From positions 1 through 64,000 of the forward strand of contig NZ_JACCDE010000026.1 in NCBI RefSeq assembly GCF_013415125.1: DNA of 64,000 bases, written 5' to 3'. The number at the start of each line of letters is the position of its first letter. Position 1 is the first letter of the stretch. The position numbers and the translations under genes are program-made. Below, piece by piece: positions 46,176-55,326 of this stretch. Under the pieces are notes generated by a model, which made no database searches, was not told the origin of the DNA, and worked only from the letters and a program-made list of their open reading frames with translations. The stretch is from Vreelandella glaciei (GTDB lineage Bacteria > Pseudomonadota > Gammaproteobacteria > Pseudomonadales > Halomonadaceae).

Positions 46176-47255
46176 TCACGTACTTTGTGATGGAGTAGGC
46201 CAGCGCAACTCAAAACAAGAGCCACCCTCATCAGAGGGGTAACATCTGGCCTCGCCACGGTGGGCTCTCGCAATCGCCGCGACTACCGCCAATCCGAGCC
46301 CACTTCCTCGCTTGTCTCCTGGCATACCATTTTCGGCGTCCCGCGCATGGCGGAATGCCGTGAAAATATGAGCGGCATCTTCCTGCGGTATGCCTGGGCC
46401 AGCATCGCTAACACGCAAAACACACCACCCGTCGTTCTGGCGCGTTTGGATGATGAGTGTCCCCGGGGATGCATGCTGGCGAGCGTTTTCCAGCAACGCA
46501 AGCAATGCCTGACGTATACGGAAGGGGTCGCAATACGCAGTGCCAGACTGCAGGTCAAGGGTTGGATAATGGTTTGATGCATTTAGGGCATGCTTACAAA
46601 ACTCAACGACGGATTCAATTTCAGCAGAAAGATCACATTCCTTGATCTCAAGATTCAGATGACCGCTTTCGGCCAAGCTCACGGCGCGAAGGTCTTCAAT
46701 CAGTTGTGCCATGCCGTCGATTTGGGTAAGGAGACTTTGAAACTGGGGTTGTTCAGGAGGGAAGACGCCTTCTGCCAAGCCTTGCAGACGTCCGCGTAAA
46801 ATAGTGACCGGCGTACGTAGCTCATGGGCAATAGCGGCATTCCAGAACGTCATTTCCTTGGACATACGCTGTAATTGGTCTGCTAGCGCATTGAAGTCGT
46901 TGGCTAACACGGCGGCCTCGCCTAACGAGCGATCACCGGTGGTGGCGCGTGCGTCCAGGTCGCCTTGCGCGACGCGACGCATGCTTTCTGTTACAGAGTT
47001 TAGCGGTACCAAAATGCGACGTGCCAAGTGAATGCCCACTATCACGGCGAACGCCAGCCCAACCAGCGTAGTGCTAACGAGCCAAGCCCACTCGAGCCCC
47101 GACGGGAACATGTTTGGTTCGTTAATCGACCCCTGCCAAAAATGGAAGGTAATGAAATAGAAAACATAAGAGGTCACTACGACTAGCAGTGTTATCCCAA
47201 ACGCCATCGCTGCCATTGTTAACGCGATGGTCCGGCTCAATCCAATGAGTTTCAT
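46176..47255 (-). CDS. Sensor histidine kinase, BaeS-like
   Basis: 359 residues from ATG 47255, overlapping the regulator stop in ATGA; GGGGA precedes it. An earlier ATG at 47267 is possible. Two membrane helices (residues 5-35 and 55-80) are joined by a short periplasmic loop. A HAMP domain follows (residues 80-135), then the HisKA motif AAIAHELRTPVTILRGRLQG with its phosphorylated His. The ATPase boxes are LLENARQHASP, VSDAGPGIPQED and KRGSGLGLAVV. It signals to the adjacent OmpR-type regulator, probably in response to envelope damage or toxic compounds given the efflux pump next door. Confidence 0.92.
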   Translation of the reverse strand: MKLIGLSRTIALTMAAMAFGITLLVVVTSYVFYFITFHFWQGSINEPNMFPSGLEWAWLVSTTLVGLAFAVIVGIHLARRILVPLNSVTESMRRVAQGDLDARATTGDRSLGEAAVLANDFNALADQLQRMSKEMTFWNAAIAHELRTPVTILRGRLQGLAEGVFPPEQPQFQSLLTQIDGMAQLIEDLRAVSLAESGHLNLEIKECDLSAEIESVVEFCKHALNASNHYPTLDLQSGTAYCDPFRIRQALLALLENARQHASPGTLIIQTRQNDGWCVLRVSDAGPGIPQEDAAHIFTAFRHARDAENGMPGDKRGSGLGLAVVAAIARAHRGEARCYPSDEGGSCFELRWPTPSQST

Positions 47256-47986
47256 TCTTTTCCCCATAGCCGGTACCCAACGCCGCGTATGCCAACGGGT
47301 ATGCCTCTCACATCGACGTCTTCCAGTTTTTTACGCAGCTTGCTGATATGGCTGTCGACAGTGCGCTCAAGCGCCTCACCTTCGGGCAGGCAGGCGGCCA
47401 ATAACTCTGCGCGGGTGCACACCTTTTTGGGCGCGCGGGCAAGGTGCGTCAACAATCTGAACTCGGTGAGCGTTAACGCAAGGCTGTGCGAGTCTCCTCC
47501 TATCTGAACAAAGGCTTCGTGTTGTTCAAGGTCGATCTCAAAGGGCGGCACCCGGAGGACACGGGGTTGGTGGCTTGCATCAGCCATGGTGCGTCTTAAC
47601 ACTGCCTGAATGCGTGCGACGACCTCGGCAGGGTTAAACGGCTTGACGACGTAGTCGTCGGCACCAAAACGTAAACCCATGAGTTTATCGATATCCTGAT
47701 CCATCGCGGTCAACATGATGACGGGTGTCTTACCACGGTGGCGAACCTCTGACAGCACCTGCCAGCCATCCATTTTAGGCATCTTTACATCAAGTAAGAC
47801 GAGATCGGGTTTCATCGACATATGCATGTCCAATGCTTTGCGCCCATCTTCTGCGTAGATGGTTCGCAGGCCCGCCCGTTTCAGATAAGCCTGCAGAATA
47901 TCAGCGATCTCAGGCTCGTCTTCGGCGATGAGAACCAGTGCTTGCTGGCCAGAATAAGAACTTGGCGACTGATGAGTCGTGGACAT
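47252..47986 (-). CDS. Response regulator, OmpR/BaeR-like
   Basis: 244 residues from ATG 47986; earlier in-frame ATGs lie at 48022-48055. A receiver domain (LIAEDEPEIADILQAYL; phosphorylated Asp in DLVLLDVKMPKMDG; Lys in YVVKPFNPAE) and a C-terminal winged helix (LTLTEFRLLTHLARAP; TVDSHISKLRKKLEDVDVRG). It likely activates the divergent RND operon, 139 bases away. Confidence 0.93.
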   Translation of the reverse strand: MSTTHQSPSSYSGQQALVLIAEDEPEIADILQAYLKRAGLRTIYAEDGRKALDMHMSMKPDLVLLDVKMPKMDGWQVLSEVRHRGKTPVIMLTAMDQDIDKLMGLRFGADDYVVKPFNPAEVVARIQAVLRRTMADASHQPRVLRVPPFEIDLEQHEAFVQIGGDSHSLALTLTEFRLLTHLARAPKKVCTRAELLAACLPEGEALERTVDSHISKLRKKLEDVDVRGIPVGIRGVGYRLWGKE

Positions 47987-48125
47987 GAAAGCGCCTAATG
48001 AAACATTAATTGTGTTCTCCATCATATCTACACATACCGTCGACGTTAATACCACGCTACAGCGATATAGTCCCCTTCAATTTTATTGCTAGGCAAATGT
48101 TTGCCTATGTCTGAAGGGACGATAC

Positions 48126-49286
48126 ATGACGATCCGACATATCTATCGAAATGGTGGGTTCTGTGCCTTGCTGCTGATCGTGCTAACTGCTTGCGGTTCA
48201 GTTGAGCAAGAAGTAGCGCCGCCTCCTGCTCGAGTGACGGTTGTTACCTTGGAACCCGTTAAATTGGAGCTGACTGAAGACTTGTCGGCCCGGGTCGTCC
48301 CTTTTCAAATGGCGGAAATTCATCCGCAGGTGAGCGGGATTGTTCAACGTCGCCTGTTCGAACAGGGAACCGACGTGAGTGCGGGGCAGCCATTATTCGA
48401 CATCAACCCAGCGCCGTTTCGAGCGGAAGTGGAAACAGCAGAAGCCGCTTTGCAGAAAGCCGAATCCGAACTCGCTCATGCCCGTGCGCAGTCAGCCCGG
48501 TTGGAGCCGCTTGTCCGGGCACAGTCGGTGAGCCGTCAGGCCTACGATGACACCGTATCCAAAAGTCAGCAGGCCGCCGCTGATGTGGCCCAAGCGCGTG
48601 CCACGCTGTCGCGCCGCCGCCTTGACCTGGAATTCTCCACGGTGGTGTCCCCCATTGCAGGCCGAATTGATCAGGCGTTGGTAACGGAGGGAGCGCTGGT
48701 GGCCAGCAGCGATAGCACGCCCATGGCCCGTGTTCAGCAGATCGATAAGGTCTATGTCGATGTTCGACGCCCGGCTTCCGCGCTCGAATCGCTTCAAGAC
48801 GCGATGGCGTCGCAGCCCTCCCTCGACAATGGCTTACCGGTCATCATCCTGGGCAGCAACGGTACACCCTACGATGTCACCGGACGCATTCTTTTTTCGG
48901 GAATCAATGTGGATACCAGCACGGGTGACCTTTTGCTGCGAGTACTCGTGGACAATCCCAATCGACGCCTGCTGCCCGGCATGTTTGTGCGTGCCCGCGT
49001 GCCGTATGCACGCTATGACGATGCGTTGACGGTACCGCAACAGTCTGTGGTACGCATTGGCGGTAAGCCCTACATTTGGTTGATTGGTGCTGACGACAAG
49101 GCGGTGATGGTTTCAGTGGAGCTTGGTGAATTGGCGAACGGCAATTATCGGGTGCAAACAGGAGTGACAGAGGGGCAGAAAGTCGTCGTCGAGGGTATAG
49201 AACGACTGACTGATGGTGTCGACGTCAGCGCGACTGATTGGAAGATGCCTATGCCACTCAACGACTCAGCGGCATCCTCTCACTAA
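48126..49286 (+). CDS. RND efflux periplasmic adaptor (MexA/AcrA type) lipoprotein
   Basis: 386 residues. A lipobox (LTAC, Cys near residue 23) gives a lipid-anchored periplasmic adaptor. The membrane-fusion-protein order is visible: barrel-sandwich piece (IHPQVSGIVQRRLFEQGTDV), alpha-hairpin (residues 100-160), second lipoyl half (SPIAGRIDQALVTEGALV), then a beta-barrel/MP domain (LLPGMFVRARVPY). It bridges the pump to an outer-membrane channel. It heads the operon with the RND pump 19 bases downstream. Confidence 0.93.
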   Translation: MTIRHIYRNGGFCALLLIVLTACGSVEQEVAPPPARVTVVTLEPVKLELTEDLSARVVPFQMAEIHPQVSGIVQRRLFEQGTDVSAGQPLFDINPAPFRAEVETAEAALQKAESELAHARAQSARLEPLVRAQSVSRQAYDDTVSKSQQAAADVAQARATLSRRRLDLEFSTVVSPIAGRIDQALVTEGALVASSDSTPMARVQQIDKVYVDVRRPASALESLQDAMASQPSLDNGLPVIILGSNGTPYDVTGRILFSGINVDTSTGDLLLRVLVDNPNRRLLPGMFVRARVPYARYDDALTVPQQSVVRIGGKPYIWLIGADDKAVMVSVELGELANGNYRVQTGVTEGQKVVVEGIERLTDGVDVSATDWKMPMPLNDSAASSH

Positions 49287-49304
49287 GTTTCAGGAGTATC
49301 CGCA

Positions 49305-52300
49305 ATGCCCCAGTTCTTCATCCAGCGCCCAGTCTTCGCGTGGGTGGTCGCGCTGTTTATCATCCTGTCGGGTGTGATCGCCATCCCTAAGTTGCCGGTC
49401 GCTCACTACCCTTCGGTAGCGCCCCCTTCGGTGACCATCACCGCGACGTATCCCGGCGCCACACCGCAGACCATGAACGACGCCGTGCTCAGTCTCATTG
49501 AACGTGAGCTCTCCAGCGTCAAGAACTTGCTGTACTTCGAGTCGTCCGCCGATGCTTCGGGGTCAGCCTCTGTCACCGCCACCTTCAAACCAGGGACAAA
49601 CCCAGAACTGGCCCAAGTGGATGTGCAGAACCGGCTCAAGGCCGTCGAACCCCGGTTACCCCAGGCGGTTCGTCAGGATGGGCTGAGCGTAGAGTCAGCG
49701 TCATCCAGTTTTCTGATGATTGTGGGCCTGAATTCCGATGATGGGCGCTTTGATGAGATCGCGCTGAACGACTATATGGCGCGCAATATCGTGGAGGAGC
49801 TACGCCGCATTGACGGTGTCGGTCGTGTGCAGCTGTTCGGTGCTGAGCAGGCAATGCGCATCTGGATAGAGCCGGAGAAGCTGATTGCTTTCGGCTTGTC
49901 GGTGAATGATCTCTCGACCGCGATCACGGAGCAGAACGCACAGATTGTGCCGGGCAGCATCGGCGCGTCTCCGGCCTTACCCGGTCAAAAGGTGTCCTCG
50001 CTGTTGACCGCACAGGGGCAATTGAGCACGCCTGAAGCGTTCGCCGCTATCGTACTTCGCGCTAATGTCGACGGCTCAAAAGTGGTGTTGGGCGATGTGG
50101 CGCGCGTCGAGTTGGGCGCCCAATCCTACGGCTTCTCCAATCGTGAGAATGGCCAGCCAGCGACGGCGGCTGCCATACAACTGGCACCCGGTGCCAATGC
50201 GGTGCGCACGGCGGAAGGCGTGCAGGCGCGTTTGGCTGAGTTAAACCAGGCTCTGCCTGCGGGCATGAGCTCATCGATCCCCTTTAATACGGCCCCGTTC
50301 GTTAAGGTGTCTATCAAGAAGGTCATCCATGCCCTCATCGAGGCGATGGTACTTGTCTTCCTGGTGATGTTGCTGTTTCTACAGAACATCCGTTACACGC
50401 TGATTCCCGCCCTGGTCGCGCCGATTGCACTGTTGGGGACCTTCACGGTGATGCTGCTGGCAGGTTTCTCAATCAACGTGCTGACGATGTTCGGCATGGT
50501 GTTGGCGATTGGCATCATCGTCGATGACGCTATCGTGGTGGTCGAGAATGTTGAGCGCATCATGGCCAAAGAGGGATTGTCGCCAAAGGACGCCACCATC
50601 AAAGCGATGAAGGAAATCACGGGCGCGGTGGTGGGGATCACCCTGGTATTGACGGTGGTGTTTATCCCGATGGCCTTTTCGAGTGGCTCGGTCGGCGTGA
50701 TCTACAAGCAATTCGCGCTGGCAATGGTGGTTTCGATTCTGTTCTCGGCGTTTCTGGCGCTGTCGCTGACGCCAGCGCTATGCGCCACCCTTCTCAAGCC
50801 CATTAAGCCGGGGCACCACGACAAAGGCGGCTTCTTCGGCTGGTTCAACCAGGCGCTTACCCGTATGACCACCCGTTACGAATCGCGTGTTGGAAAGCTG
50901 GTCGCTCGCAGCGGTCGGGTCATGGTGGTGTTTGTGGTCATCGCGGGTGTGCTGCTGCTCGCCTTCCGCCAGTTGCCTTCGGCTTTTCTGCCGGAAGAGG
51001 ATCAAGGCTATTTCATGACCAGTATCCAGTTGCCCGCTAATGCGACCACTGAGCGCACCTTGGATGTGGTCAAGGCGTATGAGGAGTACGTCATTGCGCG
51101 CCCTGCTGTAGACGGCAATATGTCTATTTTGGGCTTCGGATTCTCGGGCTCCGGCGCGAATACGGCACTGACGTTCACCACACTAAAGGATTGGGGGCAG
51201 CGCGACGGCGTTACGGCGGCGAGTGAAGTGGAAGGGGTTCAGGAAGCCATGAGTCAACTGAACGAAGGGACGGTAATGAGTATGTTACCGCCGGCCATTG
51301 ATGAATTGGGCACCAAGTCCGGCTTTACGATGTTCTTGCAGGATCAACGCAATCAGGGGCCGGCCGCCCTTAAGGCTGCCGAGACGACGCTGCTAGAACT
51401 GGCGGCGCAGAGCAAGGTGGTCAGCGACGTCTATTCCGACGGCCTGCCAGCAGGTGCGAGCATTCGTCTTGATATTGATCGTCAAAAGGCCGAAGCGCTC
51501 GGGGTGTCGTTCGCCAATATTAGCGACATCCTGTCTACCGCAATGGGGTCGTCCTACATCAACGATTTCCCGAATGAGGGCCGGATGCAGCAGGTGATTA
51601 TGCAAGCGGATGCGTCGGCACGCATGCAGGTTGATGACGTGCTCAAGCTGCACGTGCGTAATAGCAGGGGTGGCATGGTGTCCTTGTCAGAGGTGGTTAC
51701 CCCGGTATGGGACGAAACACCGCTACAAATGGTGCGTTACCTGGGCTATCCCGCCACCAGTATTTCTGGCGGTGCGGCGACAGGTGCCTCCACCGGAGAC
51801 GCCATGGCTGAAATGGAGCGTCTGGCGCAGCAACTTCCGCCCGGCTTCGCAGTGGCCTGGACGGGGCAGTCCCTTCAGGAACGCCAATCGGTAGCTCAGG
51901 CACCCATGCTGGTGGCGCTATCCATCCTGGCGGTGTTTCTGGTGTTAGCCGCGCTCTACGAGAGCTGGACCATTCCGCTCTCGGTCATCCTGGTTGTGCC
52001 GCTGGGGCTGCTGGGGGCGGTGGCCGCCATGTTGCTGCGAGACCTACCTAACGATGTGTTCTTCAAAGTCGGTATGGTCACCGTGATCGGTTTATCGGCG
52101 AAAAACGCGATCCTTATTGTAGAGTTTGCCAAACAACTGCGTGAGCAAGGTAAGGGACTGAGAGAGGCCGCGGTGGAAGCCGCCAGCCTGCGCCTGCGCC
52201 CGATTCTGATGACCTCACTCGCTTTCGGTTTGGGGGTGGTGCCATTGATGGTCGCGTTTGGCGCCAGCGCCAACACCCAGCATGCGATAGGTACGGGTGT

Positions 52301-52451
52301 TTTCGGCGGCATGGTCAGCGGAACGCTGCTGGTGATTCTCTTTGTTCCGGTGTTCTTCGTTTTCGTGATAGGTCTTCAGGAGCGTGTTAATGGCTGGCGT
52401 ACGGCTCGTCGCCCCTCATCATTAGAGCCCCATAACGACATAGCGCATTAA
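49305..52451 (+). CDS. RND multidrug efflux pump, HAE-1 (MexB/AcrB) type
   Basis: 1048 residues, full family length, with AGGAG before ATG 49305. Twelve membrane helices; the proton-relay Asp pair in helix 4 is in GIIVDDAIVVVENVER, and the helix 10 region contains VIGLSAKNAILIVEFAKQLR with the Lys. The N-terminus MPQFFIQRPVFAWVVALFII is typical. It pumps drugs, dyes or bile-salt-like compounds from the periplasm out through a TolC-like channel; no channel gene is next to it, so a TolC encoded elsewhere is expected. Confidence 0.95.
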   Translation: MPQFFIQRPVFAWVVALFIILSGVIAIPKLPVAHYPSVAPPSVTITATYPGATPQTMNDAVLSLIERELSSVKNLLYFESSADASGSASVTATFKPGTNPELAQVDVQNRLKAVEPRLPQAVRQDGLSVESASSSFLMIVGLNSDDGRFDEIALNDYMARNIVEELRRIDGVGRVQLFGAEQAMRIWIEPEKLIAFGLSVNDLSTAITEQNAQIVPGSIGASPALPGQKVSSLLTAQGQLSTPEAFAAIVLRANVDGSKVVLGDVARVELGAQSYGFSNRENGQPATAAAIQLAPGANAVRTAEGVQARLAELNQALPAGMSSSIPFNTAPFVKVSIKKVIHALIEAMVLVFLVMLLFLQNIRYTLIPALVAPIALLGTFTVMLLAGFSINVLTMFGMVLAIGIIVDDAIVVVENVERIMAKEGLSPKDATIKAMKEITGAVVGITLVLTVVFIPMAFSSGSVGVIYKQFALAMVVSILFSAFLALSLTPALCATLLKPIKPGHHDKGGFFGWFNQALTRMTTRYESRVGKLVARSGRVMVVFVVIAGVLLLAFRQLPSAFLPEEDQGYFMTSIQLPANATTERTLDVVKAYEEYVIARPAVDGNMSILGFGFSGSGANTALTFTTLKDWGQRDGVTAASEVEGVQEAMSQLNEGTVMSMLPPAIDELGTKSGFTMFLQDQRNQGPAALKAAETTLLELAAQSKVVSDVYSDGLPAGASIRLDIDRQKAEALGVSFANISDILSTAMGSSYINDFPNEGRMQQVIMQADASARMQVDDVLKLHVRNSRGGMVSLSEVVTPVWDETPLQMVRYLGYPATSISGGAATGASTGDAMAEMERLAQQLPPGFAVAWTGQSLQERQSVAQAPMLVALSILAVFLVLAALYESWTIPLSVILVVPLGLLGAVAAMLLRDLPNDVFFKVGMVTVIGLSAKNAILIVEFAKQLREQGKGLREAAVEAASLRLRPILMTSLAFGLGVVPLMVAFGASANTQHAIGTGVFGGMVSGTLLVILFVPVFFVFVIGLQERVNGWRTARRPSSLEPHNDIAH

Positions 52452-52480
52452 TGCCATGCGATGACTGATGCTGCCTATCG

Positions 52481-52536
52481 TGCTAACGCTGTCGGCGTTC
52501 CCTGTGCCAGACGACATGTCAGTGACAGCGTTAGCA
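52481..52536. repeat. 13-bp inverted repeat between pump and MFS gene
   Basis: TGCTAACGCTGTC / GACAGCGTTAGCA (52481-52493 and 52524-52536) with a 30-base loop that contains the palindromic GACATGTC. No T-run follows. It is 32 bases before the MFS start and could be an operator or an RNA structure controlling readthrough. Confidence 0.7.
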
Positions 52537-52568
52537 GTTACATCGATTATTTAGGAGTTAAGTGGCTA

Positions 52569-54083
52569 ATGCTTTCTGCTATCCCGCAACGTTGGCTAGT
52601 GCTGTTTGCCGTCATGCTGGCGTTCCTACCTGTTGTCATCGATATGACCATTCTGCACGTCGCGGTGCCTGTGCTGACGCCAGCGCTGGGGGCCACGGGT
52701 ACTGAGGTGCTGTGGATCATCGACATTTACCCATTGCTGATGGCAGGCCTGCTGGTGCCGATGGGTACGCTGGCTGACCGAGTTGGTACGCGCCGTGTGC
52801 TGCTGACCGGTCTCTCGGTGTTCGGGGTGGCGTCCCTCCTGGCGGCATTCTCGACGACACCCGCTATGTTGATCGGTGCTCGGGTGCTGCTCGCCATGGG
52901 TGGATCGATGATCATGCCCTGTGTGTTGGGTGTCATCCGCAAAACCTTCGAGGACGAGCGCGAGCGTGCGATGGCGCTTGGCCTGTGGGGAACGGTGGGG
53001 GCCGCCGGTGCCGCAGTGGGCCCCTTGATTGGTGGTGCCTTGCTGGAGCATTACTGGTGGGGCTCGGTATTCCTCATTAATGTGCCCATCATGCTGGTGG
53101 TGGCGCCGGTCGTTTATGGCCTGCTGCCGCGCCGCGAGGCGACGACACCAGGCAAGTGGTCTTTTGGTCAGGCGCTGATTTTGCTGGTCGGTATCATTTC
53201 GGTGGTCTACGGCATCAAGTCCGGGATGGGAGAGGGGCAGCCACTATGGCGTACTGGATTGGTGCTCTTCGGGGGGCTAGTCCTGCTGGCGTGGTTTGCA
53301 CGTATTCAGTTGCGTTCGGTGATGCCGATGCTGGATCTATCACTCTTTCGCCATCCGGCCATTGTCGCCGGTATGGTAATGGCGCTCGTGGCCGCTGGCG
53401 CCCTGGCCGGTGTTGAGCTGACGCTGGCGCAAGAGCTGCAATATGTGCTGGGCAAGACGCCGTTGCAGGCCGGTCTTTTCATGGTGCCGATCATGGCGGC
53501 GGCTGCCGTCGGTGGGCCCGTTGCAGGTTACCTTTCCAACCGGTTTGGCTTAAGGCTGGTGGCCAGTTTATCGATGGCGTTCGCTGCAGCCGCGTTGGGT
53601 TATCTGGCGCAGGCGGACTTACACGCGCCTAACTGGACAGTGCCAACAGCGTTGGCCGTGCTGGGGCTAACCCTGAGCATTGGACTGACCGCTTCCTCGA
53701 TTGCCATTATGGGGGCCGTGGACGCCAGTAAAGGAGGGGCTGCTGGCTCTTTGGAAGCCACCGGTTACGAGCTGGGCAGTGGGCTAGGCATCACTCTGTT
53801 TGGGGTTTTCATGGCGAGCATATATAGCAGCACCATTGTACTGCCGCCAGACTTGGAGCCAGCCCTCGGTGCACAGGCCGCGCGCTCAATGAGCGACAGC
53901 GTTGTTGTGGCACAAGGGCTTGATGCAGATAAAGCGGATGTCCTGATTATGGCCGCGAAGGCGGCGTTCTCCACCACGCACTCAATCCTGCTCACCGCTG
54001 CTGCGATTCTCATCGCATTGCTGACGGTGGTAGTGTTTTTGATGCTGGGGAGCCACTCAGACAAAGTGGGAGCGCATGAGTGA
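52569..54083 (+). CDS. MFS drug exporter, DHA2 family (QacA/SmvA-like)
   Basis: 505 residues from ATG 52569, with AGGAG 11 bases before; a longer frame from 52461 would run through the inverted repeat. About 14 membrane helices. DHA2 motif A-like loop GTLADRVGTRRVLLTGLSVF, motif C-like GLWGTVGAAGAAVGPLIGGA, and an acidic residue in the first helix (VVIDMTILHVAVPVL). Exporters of this group pump quaternary ammonium compounds, dyes or methyl viologen. It follows the RND genes on the same strand and may be part of the same stress-induced unit. Confidence 0.9.
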   Translation: MLSAIPQRWLVLFAVMLAFLPVVIDMTILHVAVPVLTPALGATGTEVLWIIDIYPLLMAGLLVPMGTLADRVGTRRVLLTGLSVFGVASLLAAFSTTPAMLIGARVLLAMGGSMIMPCVLGVIRKTFEDERERAMALGLWGTVGAAGAAVGPLIGGALLEHYWWGSVFLINVPIMLVVAPVVYGLLPRREATTPGKWSFGQALILLVGIISVVYGIKSGMGEGQPLWRTGLVLFGGLVLLAWFARIQLRSVMPMLDLSLFRHPAIVAGMVMALVAAGALAGVELTLAQELQYVLGKTPLQAGLFMVPIMAAAAVGGPVAGYLSNRFGLRLVASLSMAFAAAALGYLAQADLHAPNWTVPTALAVLGLTLSIGLTASSIAIMGAVDASKGGAAGSLEATGYELGSGLGITLFGVFMASIYSSTIVLPPDLEPALGAQAARSMSDSVVVAQGLDADKADVLIMAAKAAFSTTHSILLTAAAILIALLTVVVFLMLGSHSDKVGAHE

Positions 54084-54208
54084 TGTTGGTTGGGCTCTGG
54101 CAGATCCATATGGTTCTCGCCACGGTGCTAGCTATCAAAGTGAGCATGGCGGGTTGCCTTGTCAGCCTCATGTGCGTGTATTACTGGACGCGAATAGCGT
54201 TACCTGTT

Positions 54209-55150
54209 TTAAGCTCTGTGCTTTCCGGCAGACTGTGATTGCATTGAACTCGCGAGTACTTTCCATAGATGTTCAGCGGCAGGAGTGAACCTTCTCCCTT
54301 GGCTACGGATGAGGTGGCAGGTAGCGGTATGCGATAAAGGATGTTCGACTGGTATCGCAACGATATCTCCACGATCAACCAGCGGGCGGGCAGATTGCCG
54401 CGTCATGAAGGCAATACCTAGTCCTGATATTGCGAGCGCAATAGCCGTTGAAAAGTGATTGCACTGGTAAGCGGGCAGCGGGGCTAAGCGTTGGCTGCTG
54501 AACATTTCATTGATGTACTGTTGGATGCCGAATTGTTCTGCCATAAAGATCAATCGCTGGGGAGCCAGGGTTTCAAGCGTAATGGCTTCAAGGCCTGCCA
54601 GGGCATGGTGTGGCGGCACAATGGCACAAATGGGGCCGCGGTTAAAACTGCGAACCATGACCGGAGGATCGCCTAATGGACCAAAGCTGATCGCCATGTC
54701 CACTTTGCCTCGCAGCATCATGTTGATTGTTTCACTCATATTGCCAGAGTGAATATCCACAAACACATCAGGGTAATCTGCGCTGAACTGTTGGAGAGGC
54801 CCTTCCACAAATTCACTGATCATACCCTGCCCGACCCGTAGGCTGACACTGCCTCGACGCAAGTGGCGCATATCCTGCAGTGTCTCGGCTAACTGACGCC
54901 GCCGATACAGCATTTCCCGGTGGTGCTCTATCAGTAGCTTTCCCGCCTGGGTCACCGCGACGTTTCTTCCCTGTTTTTCGAGCAAGGGAATTTGCAGATG
55001 GCGCTCAAGCAGTGCTATTTGGCGGCTGATGGCCGAAGGGTTGACGCCGACCGATTCGGCTGCCGCTCTAACGCCCCCGTGCAGGGCAACCTCGTAAAGG
55101 TAAGCCAGCCGATGTTCGGTAATTCCCTGATCCATGCGTTGTTGCACCAT
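54209..55150 (-). CDS. LysR-type transcriptional regulator
   Basis: 313 residues from ATG 55150 (AAGGA ten bases upstream); the frame opens at 55195. HTH LAYLYEVALHGGVRAAAESV with NPSAISRQIALLERHL, then the effector domain (GSVSLRVGQGMISEFVEGPL; FGPLGDPPVMVRSFN). Divergent from the M20 peptidase gene (177 bases) and probably its regulator. Confidence 0.92.
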   Translation of the reverse strand: MVQQRMDQGITEHRLAYLYEVALHGGVRAAAESVGVNPSAISRQIALLERHLQIPLLEKQGRNVAVTQAGKLLIEHHREMLYRRRQLAETLQDMRHLRRGSVSLRVGQGMISEFVEGPLQQFSADYPDVFVDIHSGNMSETINMMLRGKVDMAISFGPLGDPPVMVRSFNRGPICAIVPPHHALAGLEAITLETLAPQRLIFMAEQFGIQQYINEMFSSQRLAPLPAYQCNHFSTAIALAISGLGIAFMTRQSARPLVDRGDIVAIPVEHPLSHTATCHLIRSQGRRFTPAAEHLWKVLASSMQSQSAGKHRA

Positions 55151-55326
55151 TCTCTTTATCCTTCTCCGGCTTCTTAACCGTTGCTTTGAACGCAACGATT
55201 CAGCTGCGCACTTCTTATTCTTTCCTTGTTACGCCCCTCACATACTGACCGTGCGCTTATTTAATAGCACAACGCTGTTTTGGGTTGCTGCCGTTTAGAG
55301 GCCGTCATTCTTATTCGAGAGGCTAT

